Position numbers and translations under genes: made by a program | In this document: in pieces, positions 35,201 through 46,502 of the stretch | How positions within the stretch are numbered: position 1 is the stretch's first letter | How the letters are laid out: each line of letters begins with the position of its first letter | NCBI GenBank assembly: GCA_965178125.1 | Contig: OZ237741.1 | Span: 62,001-126,000 of the forward strand | Length of the DNA: 64,000 nucleotides | Source: Bilabrum cf. latius | Taxonomy: Eukaryota; Bigyra: Bicosoecida; Bigyra; Bicosoecida | Reading direction: 5' to 3' | The notes under the pieces: model-generated | Told to the model about the DNA's origin: nothing | Seen by the model: only the letters and a program-made list of their open reading frames with translations | Databases searched by the model: none

Positions 35201-38200
35201 GAAGCTGCAGGGGGGCGGTGGGCCGGTCCCTGGCAAGGCATCAACTCGAGGTACACACGCGGTGCATGGAGAAAGAGGAGGAGGAGTAGCACGGGACCTA
35301 CAGAAGATGGTAGGCAGTGGCGAGGTGGCCACGGCGCTATGTTTCTTGCCTGGGCTGCTGACAGTTGCAGCGGGCACGTCGCAGGGTAGAGTGCTGCTGC
35401 TGGGGACGGACTATGCCGATAGGGAGTGCCACCTGCGGTGCCTGGTGCAAGTGCGGCTGGGTCCTGAGCCTACTCCTGGCCTTGGTCTTGAGCCTGGGCA
35501 AGGTCGCGGGTCCATCACGTCCATGGGCATAGTGTGGGGCATTGAGACTTCGCAACATCGCCGATTGAGGCTTCTGGTTAGGGCGGGGTCATTCAGGGTG
35601 GGCGCGGACCTCGGTGGCGAGACCGATGGGGTCGAGGAGAGCGAGGGAAACCAGGAATCTAAGACTAATATCGGCGCCAGCACGTCCGAGGTCGGGGTTG
35701 AGGAGGGCACGCGCGATGACGAGGGCAAGGTAGTTCAAGATAGTGGCACAAGCGGCAACACATACGGTGTTCATGCCAGCTCACATGCGGCTCGAGACTC
35801 CCCTGGCCTGTACACACCCAAGCGACAATCTGGTCTGGCATCCACATCTGCATTCCAGCACAGCTAGGACAGGCACGCAGTCAACAGGCTGAGGCACGCG
35901 GCCCTCGCCGTAGGATCATCGACTGGCGAGTGCTTGCTGCTGGGCCTGGCCGACCTGCTGACAGAAGCGGAAGCGGCAATCCTGGCACGTAAACAGGACA
36001 GTGAACGGGAGAGGGAGTCCGTATTGGGGACGAATGCTAGCCCTGCCAAGCGGAAGATCCGCCGGGTGAATCACATCCGAGCCATGGGGAGCGCAGCCGG
36101 CCCCCCGCAGCTGCCGTCCTACGACCCATTCAAGCGGCAGCGGCTTGTGCACCTTGCTCGCCGCAGATCGGTCGTGGCAGTTCAGCTGGAGAGACTTGGC
36201 GGCAGTGCCAGGTCTGCACCCAGTGTGAACAGCACCGATTCACTGCTGTGGAGCCACAGGCTGCAGCGGGCCTCCGTGGCTCACCTGTGCCAGGGTGGCA
36301 CGCTAGCCAGAAAGCAGATGCTGGTGGCGGCGGGCAGCGACGGTATGGTATCAGTGCTGAAGCTGCGGGAAAGGAGCGGCATCGGCGGGGACAGCGTAGA
36401 GCTGCGGTGCCAGTGCCGCGTGCGCGCCTCTGCCTCCAAGTCCAGCGCCAGCGTGCTGACCGAGGCGTGGACCTTGCGCCAGGACGCCGGTGCCAGCCTC
36501 GACCTCGCCCAGCTGAGGGCGAGAGCGGTGCTGCGACATGCGGCGGGCTTGGGGTCCAAGAGAACGATACAGCCCGGTGTGCTGCAGCGCAGGGACAGCG
36601 CAGCCAGTTTGATGGCGCATACAATGGCGGCTGCCTCAGCCCACCAGAATAAGATGAAGTAGCTGAGGAGGTAGCACCAGCGGAGCACGCAGCAGCGGCT
36701 GAGAGACGCTCTGGGGATGCATGGCGCAGGGAGCGACGGCACAGAGTACAACCCCCTGCATGCTCTGGCGAGTATTAGGAACGATGACGAAGAGATGGGG
36801 GTGGGGGTCGCTGGTGCCATCAGTGGGGATGCGACGGGGCATGTAGGCAGTTCGGACACTTTGGCAGAGGCGAGTCAGCGCCAGCCCCGTCTCCCTCGCG
36901 CCGATGGGGTGTCTGCTCCTGCAGGACAGGACCAAGACGATACTCCTCGGTTCCTCGGGGGGATCCTGCTCGAATCGGCCCTATGCAAGGATGAGGATGA
37001 GGAAGGCAACAGTGGCGGGACCGAAGCGGGCTCGCGGATCAACATCCTCGCAACTAGCCCATCCAGCCCGGTGCTATCTCGCCCGTCGACTGGCGGGGCA
37101 ATCCCCGTGTCTGCCGTGCTTGCAAGCGTGTCACCTGGCAAACAAAGGGACTTGCATGGTCTTAACAGCATGGATGGCCCTGTGCCCAGACCCAGACGAC
37201 GGCCAGGCACACAAGACACCGCCTTTACCGGCGGGGAGGCAGAGCGCCGCAGCGAGCAGATCAAGCGAGAGGTCAAGCGAGAGGCGAGCTCGGCGCTGCA
37301 GCGCGCCAGGAACTTGCAGCTGGCCCGACAGCGGGCACTAGTATCCCAAGATCGCGTGCGCCGGGGGCTCACTCCCGGCCCGTCCATGTCGATCCTGGAT
37401 CAGAGCAGCAGGGTGCTGGGGTGGACTAAGCAGGGGTGGGGGCAGGAGCAGCAGCTGTAGCAGCGCATGGGATCCGGCAGTGTGCGTGCTGGCGGGGCAG
37501 CTGCATCACCGAGTCGCACTGGTTCCACAGATACGAGCACGTACAACACTCTGTAGGCCCTCTGGTCCTCTGGAATCATCGAGCCACCTGGAGCACGGCC
37601 AGTCGGATCAGCTGCAGGCAATGGAATGCATATTGGCGGGTCCATCGACGGTGCAACTGCTGGACGTCCCGTGACTGCTGGCTCTGCAGCTCGAGATAGC
37701 GTGTTCCAGCGCCAGTCAAAACAGCTGCAGGCCAGACTGTACCCCGAGCTTGCAGCCCAGCAGGCCAGGTAGCAGCACCTGCACACCGGCAAAGGGGCCA
37801 AGCCTGGCGACCAAGACGCAGATGCACCCTACCGACTGCTCAAGCTTCGCTTCGGCCCCGCCATCCAGGACGCCAAAGCCGAGCACTTGCGCAAGCTGAA
37901 GCGAAGGCAGAAGAGGAAGAAGAAGAAAAGCACAAAGAGTGTCAAGGCAGGCCAAGGCAGGGGCCGCCCACCGCAAGGAGGCCTGCCGCAGTCCAGGGTG
38001 GGGACGGCAGGGACGGCCAGCGTGCGCTTTGGCCACTTGGACGAACAGCAGGGACGACATGTCGCTGCGTCGGGCGGCCCGGCAACGTAGATGCAAGCCA
38101 CAGTCGCACGACTGGGCCCCGCTCCCAGCCTGCTGTCACTGGACCTCAGCGGGTCTCTTGACCTCGAGCTCGATGTCGATGGGGGTGCGGTCGCGGGCCT

Positions 38201-40418
38201 GGGCAATGGCAATGGCAATGGCAATGGCAATGGCAATGGCGATGGTGAGGGTCTTACAGATGACGAGTACGACGCGCATACTCATGGCAGGACTTCTGAT
38301 GATGATGACGACGACGCTGGTGTCCCCATAGAGCTGCATGGTCTCGCGGAAGGCAGCTCAATGATGGCGCTGGGGTCAGGTGAGGTGTTCATGGACCACT
38401 CGCAGCTAGACTAGGAGGGCTTGGCAAGCAGAGGTGACGCGCTTGGAGTAGAGCGAGAGGCAAGCAGCTCTGCAGACGAAATCGACAGGCAGCAGGAGAA
38501 CAACATCGAGTCCCAGCTCAGAAGGGGCCGGCGAGCCATGCAGGCCGTCACCACGGGGCAATCTGTCCGCCTGCGGGCCAGGCTGAGAGCCATGGGAGCC
38601 CCCGCCACACTCGTCACACGGGGATCCGTCGCGGAGCTGAACATGCCGGGGAGGGGGATACGAGCGGGTCAGAGGCGCAAGGGCGGCGGGAGATCCTCCA
38701 CGCAAGCGGTCCACTGGCATGACTCCATTGCGTCGCAGAGCGAAAGCAAGCTTCGGTACTCTAGCATGTCCAGCCCCTAGCTGCAGCGGATGAGCTAGCG
38801 GGCGCTGCTGGTGGCCGAGGCCCGCCAGGACCAGCGGTAGGCGGCCCGGTCGCGGTCTGAGGGTCCCTCTCGTGGGCCTGATCCTGGTCCTGGAGCTGAC
38901 CGTGGCTAGGGGGTCGGGAGCAGCGTGCCGGCCTTCAAGCTGCCCGAGGTGTCGCAGCTGCTCGCTGGGGAGGCGGTGGAGGAGGAGCGGAGGCTGGCCC
39001 TGCCAGAAGCCAGGGAACAGCGGCACGCGAGGATGCGGGATGTGACGAGGCGGGGCGCTATCGTGCGTGGGAGCACGGCCGTGGACGTGGCTCTGGGGGT
39101 AGACGAGATCGACGAGATCGAGGCAGGGACTGGGACAGGCGCGGAGGCACGAAGCCAAGGCGCTCCACGGCTGCAGTCACCCCCCGGCTCGCCGTCCAGG
39201 CTTGTGCTGTCCCCTAGGCTAAGCGTGCTCAGTGCTCGAAAAGAGGCCAAGACACCTGAGGGTCCTGCCCGCAGTCCGAGCGCCAGCAACAGCAACAGCA
39301 CCAGGACGGGTGGGAGAGACCAGGGCGAGACCCTGCAACAGGTGGGCCAGCTGCTGCGGCTGGCTCGGAGGAAGACCTTCGGCCCGTACACTCGTGATGA
39401 AGTGCTGGCCTTCAAGACCACCTGGGTGCGCATGGACCGCAATGAAGACGGCCTGATCCAGCGCGAGGAGTTCGAGGCGGAGGAGCTGGTGAAGAGGGAG
39501 GGTCATCTGAGGAGGCACCTGTACGGCATGTACGACGCGGCTGACGTGGACGGGTCCGGGGCCGTGTCCATGGCCGAGCTGGCCCGGGTGTCGTTTCCCA
39601 AGGCAACGGCGGGGCAGCTGCGGGACATTTTGGCCCTGGCCCGGTGGAAGCCCGAGAAGCAGAAGGAAGTGGCCAAGGCGCTGCAGCGCGAGTACAGCGC
39701 GGAGACGAGGCGCAGCCTGGTGGAGCTCTTCCGGAGCTATGATGCCGATGGGAGCGGCGTGATCACTCGCTCTGAGATTCTGGAGGGGCTCAAGGGCATG
39801 ATGCAGGTGTTCTCCATCGGGGAGCAGAGTGTGCTGACGGATAGGAGGAGCGGGGGCGGCGGTGGGGACAAGGACAAGGACAAGGACGGTGGATCTGGCG
39901 AAGGGTGGGATGGCTCGGGTGCTGCTGGTGCTGCTGGTGGTGGTGCTGGTAGCAGACCGAGGACAAGTGGACGGGGGAGTCGGTCCCTGGGCTTGTTCTC
40001 CTTGGTCGAGGCAGACCTGCAGCTGATGGTGCAAGCTGCCAACGAGGGCGATGAGGCGGCTCTTGGGCAGTAGGATGGGAGCGGCCCTGGTGATACAAGC
40101 GGTAAGAAGGTCGGTGTGAAGGCCGCCGCCAGGGAGGTGGGCATCGATCTGGAGGCCTTCGTGCGCATGATGGGGCCTGCCCTTGAGCCAGATGCGCCCC
40201 TGGCCGAGGACCAGGAGCTGGCCATGTCAAAGCTCAGGCAGGTGCAGGAGAGGGCAGAGAGGGTGAGGTCGAGGGCAGGAGGCGCGCGCACAGGCGGACA
40301 AGGTGGGTCGTTGGGGGCACCGGGACGAGGGACCAGCGTGCGGAGGAGGTCGCCTCGATCTCGAAAGCGAGCACCGGCAGCTCGCCGCAAGTCGCTCTCG
40401 GTTGCAGGCCGGGTTTAA
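32280..40418 (+). CDS. Giant WD40-repeat and EF-hand protein (2712 aa)
   Basis: One uninterrupted frame of 2713 codons if TAG is Gln. It begins MDIILSLSQLDVEQLR with a helical segment and a first EF-hand (DADTSGDGIVTWEE, residues ~85-98). Next come WD40-like blades (LLCCASADFSIQVFDA, LLTAGMDHRLCVWSCEV, VLLTGGLDSFVQAWDTGG, VLLTGSWDGSWRVYCD, VITGGTNGTIRAWDFQ). A long low-complexity region with coiled-coil-prone basic stretches follows. Near the C-terminus are three EF-hands (DRNEDGLIQREE, DVDGSGAVSMAE, DADGSGVITRSE). This layout recalls WDR49/WDR64-type proteins tied to motile cilia; calcium binding is inferred. About 16 in-frame TAGs (including 32319, 32697, 32724, 35865, 36660, 37458, 38088, 38412, 38778, 40071). 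The frame closes at TAA 40416-40418, with TGA two codons later. Splitting into two genes is possible, but no second promoter-like gap exists. Confidence 0.78.
38202..38240 (+). repeat. (GGCAAT)n hexanucleotide tract encoding Gly-Asn
   Basis: Six to seven near-perfect six-base units inside the coding frame of the giant gene, giving a Gly-Asn run in a linker. Confidence 0.85.
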
Positions 40419-40532
40419 TCGTGAATGGGACGGCATGCCAGCAGCATCTCGTGTGCTACTGGCGAGCTATCGCAATTTAAGTAGTAAGAGAAATGTACGA
40501 GTTCTTCCATTCAATGGGTACTTCTTTATCGA

Positions 40533-40995
40533 TCAGCCAGCACGGGGTGGCGGGCTAAGTAACACCACAACATCTCCTCGGACAAACACCATCTCCATAG
40601 CTCGCTTCTCTGTCTGCGGTACAGGACGAAGAAGGTCGTAAGCACGCAAATGCGAAGGCTATCCTTAGAAAAACGCGCAGATGCCGCGATATCTCACATT
40701 TGTAACTTCCTCTCCTGTCGCTTCGTCCTTGCTAGTTCTTGTAATCGTCTCTTCAACCTCTCCCATGACCAAATTCATATGCTCATCGAAGGCCTGCGTT
40801 AATACAAGCGTCCGGTAGTCTAGCAGTACCAAAAATAACAAACACTGAAGACTAGGCAAACTGGAGTATCGGAAGATGCCTTACGTGCAGCTTTCCCCGG
40901 AGAGTGCGACCTCCCCTGCACTTCACAAACACCCTTTCATCCAATGACATCCGAACCAAGTCAATTGGGCGCTTCACACCGGTAGTAGCCGACAT
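40533..40995 (-). CDS. LSM3: LSm3, U6 snRNA-associated Sm-like protein
   Basis: Subunit of the LSm2-8 (U6 snRNP) and LSm1-7 (mRNA decay) rings. Three exons: 40995-40885, 40793-40698, 40613-40533 (TGA), introns 91 and 84 bp (GTAAGG and GTGAGA donors, CGCAG acceptors). The product is 95 aa, close to other LSm3. Sm1 motif: [20 protein letters not shown], then [20 protein letters not shown]; Sm2: [19 protein letters not shown]. Acidic LSm3-specific loop between. No TAG in frame. ATG at 40995 (MSATTGVKR) fits the family. It is convergent with the giant gene and head-to-head with BUB3 (129 bp). Confidence 0.95.
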
Positions 40996-41124
40996 TCTGC
41001 GACAAATATGTGATCTTGCCGATAGCTGTGGCGCCGCGCACTTTTGCAAGTTGCGGAACTTACGTTCCGAGCTTGAACGGGTGCCAACAGAAGTACGGCC
41101 CCAGCGCTACCATAAGGTAGTCTA
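40996..41124. promoter_or_regulatory. Shared promoter region, LSM3 / BUB3
   Basis: 129 bp between divergent ATGs of two well-identified genes. Confidence 0.45.
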
Positions 41125-42285
41125 ATGGCAGCTGCCGTAGCTACTGCATCTGATAAGGCTTCAACTGAAGACTCCAGGTAGTGGCAGTTGAAATCACCAC
41201 CATCAGATGGGATCACAGCTGTCAAGTTTGCCCCATCTGGCCACAACCTTGTGGCTAGCTCTTGGGATTGCAGCGTTCGCGTGTACGATGCTGACAAGAA
41301 CATGGTTATTGGTTCGTATCAGCACAAAGCTCCAGTGTTGTGCTGTGACCTTGCCTCTGCGACTATCGCCATCAGCGGTGGACTAGACCACACAATCCGA
41401 CATTGTGACATTGGGCGAGCAGAAAGCCAGCGCGTGATTGGATCCCACAGCGGTGGAGTTAGGTGCTTGTAGTGGAGCCAATCTCTGAATGCGGCAGTAT
41501 CGGGAGGATGGGACAAACAGGTCGCAATTTGGGACCCTAGGGCAGCGGACGCAAAGCAAGCATCCGGAGAGCTCTCGGAGCGATGCTTCGCGATGTGCGT
41601 GGCCGAAGCAAACCCTTCTTCCTCATCCAGAAGCAGCAGCAGTAGCAAGTCGAGCAGTTCTTCCGCGCCCTCCTCGGTGCGTATCGTGGCGGGGTGCGCC
41701 GACCGCAAGCTGCACATCTTCGACGCCCGGTCCATGGCCAAGCCCCTGGAGACCAGGGAGTCGCCGCTGAGCCAGCAGATCAGGAGCCTGGCTGCATTTC
41801 CGTCCGGGGGTGCCTTCGCCATTTCGAGCGTGGAGGGCAGAGTTGCCATCGAGATGCTGGACGGGACACCCTCGGCACACGGCAGCAGCAGCAGCAGCAG
41901 CAGTGGTAGCAGCTCGGCAACTGCGGTCCTGGAGCCCTCCCTCTCGCAGTTCTCATTCAGGTGCCACCGCACCAAGGTGGAGGGCGCGCAGGTTGCATTC
42001 CCGGTGAACTGCTTGGCCTTCCACCCCTCGCTGGGCGGGTTTGCCTCTGGTGGTTGCGACGGGGAGGTGTGCACGTGGGACGCCTACCACAGGAGGAGGC
42101 TGTCGCGGTGGGGAGACTTCCCCGCCTCGATCGCGGCCATCGATTTCTCGTCCGATGGCGCCCTCGCGGCGATCGCCAGCTCGTACACGTTCGAGGAGGG
42201 CGAGAAGGAGCACGAGGCGGATGCCATCTTCGTGAGGAGAGTCGAGGCAAAGGAGGTAACGCCCAAGGCCAAGAAGGCCAAGTGA
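41125..42285 (+). CDS. BUB3: BUB3 spindle-checkpoint WD40 protein
   Basis: Seven-bladed WD40 propeller that brings BUB1 and BUBR1/MAD3 to kinetochores. Single exon, 386 aa, TGA. Family markers: SPPSDGITAVKFAPSG, VASSWDCSVRVYDA, ISGGLDHTIRHCD, GGWDKQVAIWDPRA, FAISSVEGRVAIEML (human SSIEGRVAVEYL), FRCHRTK, FPVNCLAFHP, FASGGCDGEVCTWDAYHRRR and AAIASSYTFEEGEKEH. In-frame TAGs at 41179 (DSR-Q-WQLK) and 41470 (RCL-Q-WSQS) precede essential blades, so both are sense. Ser-rich inserts near residues 160 and 255 lengthen it relative to the ~330 aa norm. The C-terminus is Lys-rich. Confidence 0.94.
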
Positions 42286-42448
42286 GCAGTGACATGATGA
42301 ATTCAAACTAGGGTTTTTGAGATTAATCGATAACGCTGTATCTGATCGGAATCAACTCAACCATTGCGATTCATGCCGAGCCACAGCTGGCCACTAGATC
42401 TGATCTAACTATCTATGCCTACACCCACCGCGCTCTACGGGACACGCC

Positions 42449-45107
42449 TCACATGTGCCCCTCCAGCACCCCCTTCGCCCAGGCCTTTCTCACCAGCACG
42501 TGATACGCACCCATGGTGACCTTCCCCTTGTTCCCCAGCATCCCCCGCACCCCCTCCGGCATCCAGAATGCCCGACCGAGGGACGATGAGGACCCCGAGT
42601 CTAAGAAGGGCTAGGCCCCCGCGCTCACCCAGCCGCCGCCGCCGCAGCGCCCCTCTTCCAGCCAGCCAGGGCTGCTGAGATCAGTGTCCGACACATCCCC
42701 GCCGCAGCCCGCCCCAGCACCGCTCTTGCTGGCCTGCTCCACCTCGGACCACAGCCTCCCACCGAGCACAGCCTCACCTGCCGTTGTATTCGGGTCCAGC
42801 CCCAGCCCCTCCAGCACTCCCGGCCCCACAACTTCCTCGGGGAACAACTCACCCAGGGTCAGGCCGCGGAACCACGGCTCCAGGTCCCCCACCACTGGGC
42901 CGACCGCCCGCCCGTCCCCTTTCCCACCGCCCCCTCCCCTGCTCCAAGGCAGGGCATAGTCTACCAACACGTCGCACTCAGACAGCGCCACGAAGCGGCG
43001 TGTGCTCTCGGCGCGGTTGGCGTCGTTGAAGCCCGCCAGCGCAGCAGAGGCCCCGCCCGCGGATCGGCTGAAGGGCTGTGGCAACTGGCCCCCGAACCCA
43101 GACCGCAGGAAAGCGACCTCTGCGGGGCCCCCGGGGATGGCGCTCGAGCTGCGGGGCTGCGCCAGCACCTCTCCCGCCCCTCTTGCCCTTACCTCAGCCT
43201 GCCTCTACCTCTGACTCTGACTATCGTCTGCCTGTGCCCCGGCTGCGTTCCCCCCCGATGACCTCGTCACGTCCGGAAGCAGGAAGCTCGTCCCGAACCG
43301 GTACCACTCCTTCCCCACGCACACCACGGCGCCGTGAGGCCGATCCATCTGGAGCACCGTCTTCTCCTTCCCCTCTACCTCTCCCCCCTCCAGCGCAGCA
43401 CGCTCGTCAGCGAGGTGCCAGACCCCGAGGCCCCGCCCCAGGCCCCCGGCCCTATGTGCCCCCAGCAGCGCGTCGATGCTGCTGAGGCGAGGCCCGTTCG
43501 CCCCTGCCAGCGCCTCGGCACCTTCTTTGGAACCAGGCACCAGCAGCTGGTGCACCGTGCTCCACGCAGACCGAGGAGCACCGTAGTACCTGGTGAGCGC
43601 GAGCACCCGCGAAGCAGCCAGCAGCCCCTGCAACGCTGCGAACGCAAGCACTGCCACCAGTGCCACAGATGCCCCGGGGGTGTGCCCTGCCTGCCCCTTG
43701 CCTGGGGCAGAACTGCTTGGTACCTAGCCGTTTGAGGGGCCGCTCTGCTGCCCCGCCCCATCATCGCCCCCGCCCTTCTCGCCCTTGCCTGCCCGCTGCC
43801 TCAGTCCGCGCTCGCTGCTATCATGCCCATGCGTTCCTTCAGAGCCCTCCCTGTCCCTTGCATTACCCTTGCCTATGCTCGAATCAGTCCCGTCTGTCTT
43901 TTTGTCCTGCCCCAATCCAGCGGCCTGGCTGTGGCTGCCCCTGCAGCCCCCCATCACGCACTCCAGCAGCGCCCACCACTCGGCCAGCGAGACGCCCGCA
44001 GCGGCCGCCATCAGCGGATAGGCAGGGAACAGGAACCGCTCCTCTTTGTGCGCGCGAGCTGACATGAAGCCCAGCCACCCGAGCGCGGGCAGGACAAGCA
44101 TCCCCGCCCACACCAGCCTGTCTCCTCTCACGCCCTCCCTGATCGCCCCGGCTACCAGCGCAACGGGCGCCGCCAGCATCAGGGGTAGCCACAGGCCGAA
44201 GTTGAGCGCACCGTTGAGCAAGTACCACTCCGGCGGCTCCACTCCGTAGAGGTCGCTCCCCTGCCCCCCTCCTCCCACCCCAAGGGCGTTGTACAGGAAG
44301 ATGTTCAGCACGGCCACGAGCGGCTTGCCGTACATGAGCCAGTCCACCGCAACGCTGACAGCCACCAGAGCAGCAGCAGAAGCGACGCCCGCCCCGAGCA
44401 CGCTGAGAGTAGAGTGCCCTCCCAGGCCCAGCAGCATGTGCAGCCCCATGGGCACGAAGAGGAGGGCACAGAACGGCCAGCCCAGCAGCACGGCCACTGC
44501 GCCTGCCACGATCGAGGCGCCCGTCCGTCCACGGAGCCACTCCGCGTAGCTCCATGCCACGCAGTACATGCTGAAAGAAGAAGGAAGCAGCGCGCTGGAT
44601 GCATGGGTTGGGCCGGCTGCCAGCAGGAGGGCCAGCGCGGTGCCAGCGGCGTAGCGCCAGCCGAAGCGGTGGCGGATCGCAGAGACTAAAGCGGTGTCTG
44701 CAACCGTCGCGACCAGAGCAAGAACGATCTGCGTCAAACGCAGTCCTGCAACCTTACTCAAGCCAAGTAAGTTTGACGACAAGAAAGCAGGAATCTCATT
44801 TATTCCGATGTATAGCCAGGATCGGAACGCGTACGTCGGGCTGCGATGCAGGTATTGAGTGAAGATGTTCGCAAGCCTGTAGCACAGCAACAGCAAATAC
44901 ATTAAGTGGTTCGGAATTAAAGAATACTCACCTGTATTCCCATGTCTGATAGCCCCTGCCATGCAAACCGTAGTGAATCTGCTCCCAATAATTAAACTGT
45001 TCATCACAATCACTGAAGTGTAGGCCAGATAATGCTACCACCCTCCAGATAAACAATATTGCACCAATTATCTATGGGGGCGGTAAAATTACGGGTTGAT
45101 CGACCAT
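42449..45107 (-). CDS. ALG9: ALG9 alpha-1,2-mannosyltransferase (GT22)
   Basis: ER multi-pass enzyme that adds alpha-1,2-mannoses to the lipid-linked oligosaccharide from Dol-P-Man. Exon 1 (45107-44932) carries the catalytic loop SDCDEQFNYWEQIHYGLHG then QTWEYS; a 91-bp intron (44931-44841) splices into exon 2 (44840-42449, TGA), giving EYSPTYAFRSWLYI. 855 aa; family ~610. Other markers: LPSSFSMYCVAWSYAEW, LGWPFCALLFVPMGLH, NIFLYNALG, SDLYGVEPPEWYLLNGALNF, ARAHKEERFLFPAYPLM, VCVGKEWYRFGTSFLLPD, and near the C-terminus PFLDSGSSSSLGRAFWMPEG. In-frame TAGs: exon 1 PPP(Q)II, and exon 2 at plus cta 43724, 43205 and 42611. Conserved sequence follows every one of them. Extra length comes from Gly/Ser/Gln-rich loops. 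Confidence 0.95.
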
Positions 45108-45224
45108 ACTACCAGAGATTATCAATGCAATGGATTGTTGCAGTTCGGTTAATGGGTCTATAATATCACGCAACAATTCACTAATCACACACACCTTCCA
45201 GCTCGTTGCTCACAAAGACGCTGA
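45108..45224. promoter_or_regulatory. Shared promoter region, ALG9 / COQ10
   Basis: 117 bp, AT-rich, between divergent ATGs of two well-identified genes. Confidence 0.45.
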
Positions 45225-46502
45225 ATGCTCCGTAATGCAATCGTGAAATCCCGTGCCACTAGGATATGTTAGAGATTAGTATATGATTCGTAGTCACATG
45301 TCATTATTGGCCGGAACAGACCACTATTGCGTGGACGAAGTGTTGTGCAGCGACAAGCTGATCGGTGCAAATCTTCAACTGGGTTCTGGGGCAGCGTATT
45401 CGGAACTAGTGATGATGATATGAGTCGGTAGCATAGAGAGAGAAGATTGTTGAAGTGAGGTGAAACATCTCTCAGGGATCGCTCATGGCGTACACGGTAC
45501 AATCTGTGCACAAATGCCACGCAACTGCTTCAGCATCCACCTATACGCAGGTTTGAACCGCAAGAGATATACGACGTCGTAGCATCTGTAGATTAGTACA
45601 AGGAATTCGTGCCATGGTGCGTGTCATCACGCATTATCAGCCAGGAACCTGACGGCACGCGAATGGAGGCGGAGCTTGCGGTCGGTTTCCAGATGTTCGT
45701 GGAGCGGTACGTCTCGGTGGTGACCCTCGAGCCTGGGCGACGCGTTGAGGCTGTTGCCAGGGACACGCAGCTTTTCTCCACCCTCGTGAACGAGTGGCGG
45801 CTTGAGCCAGGCCCGCAGCCGGGCACATGCTGGCTGGACTTCAGGGTGGATTTCTCCTTCCGCTCCCCTCTGTACACGGGCGCCGCAGACATGTTCTTCG
45901 ATGAGGTGGTCCGCCGCATGGTCGCGGCCTTTGAGAGCAGGGCGCGGTGGATCAGGCAGCAGCGGGGGCGAGGGTAGTCCGGCGGGCAGGATGACACGGC
46001 AGTGCGTGAGCAAGAGAGCAGCGGTGCTAGTCGACCGGAGAAACAAAAGCGGGCAGATTCAGATGGGAATGGGGGTGTTGTCAAGGATACAGGTGACCGC
46101 GGTCCTATGGGAGCTAGAAAAGAGCGGGCAGAAGGCAAGCAGGCAGCAGCAGGGAGTGGCAGGCGTAGCAGCGGGTCAATCGACACCCGGCAAGACGGCA
46201 CATAGGGCGCAGGTTTCGGCATTGGAGCCCAAGACGGCATATAGGGCGCAGAATTCGGCATTGGAGCCCATGATGATGCTTAGGACCGGGATGAAACCAC
46301 GCAGCGTGCTGGTACACAATCACGAACGGTAGAGCGCCTGCAGCCTCCAAGGCTGAAGCATCAGCACGGCCAGGGGCACGGGACAGCTGGACAGCGGCAA
46401 CCGGCGGATACCCCAGACCACGGCCCCCGTATCAGGCTCAAGCCGAGAGGGGTGCGCGGGTCACGGCCTCCACCTCTGCCTCCCGTGGGCGGGCTATGGT
46501 GA
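45225..46502 (+). CDS. COQ10: COQ10-like coenzyme Q-binding START protein, mitochondrial
   Basis: Lipid-binding chaperone needed for ubiquinone function. Exon 1 45225-45454 starts MLRNAIVKSRATRIC, a basic mitochondrial presequence with three TAGs (IC-Q-RLV, DS-Q-SHV, SR-Q-HRERR). The 96-bp intron (45455-45550) joins phase 2 to exon 2 (45551-46502, TGA), giving RERRLLKFEPQEIYDVV. The START core follows: ASVD(Q)YKEFVPWC with TAG, RMEAELAVGFQMFVERY, TCWLDFRVDFSFRSPLY, MFFDEVVRRMVAAFE. The family ends near RGRG, where TAG 45975 occurs; the frame continues ~175 residues of Gln/Gly/Arg-rich tail. That tail has a 39-bp repeat with a TAG in each copy (46203, 46242, 46281). If TAG 45975 were a stop the protein would be of normal size. 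Confidence 0.88.
46200..46283 (+). repeat. 39-bp imperfect tandem repeat with in-phase TAGs
   Basis: About two and a half copies of a 39-bp unit in the COQ10 tail. Each copy places TAG at the same phase (46203, 46242, 46281). Confidence 0.75.
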
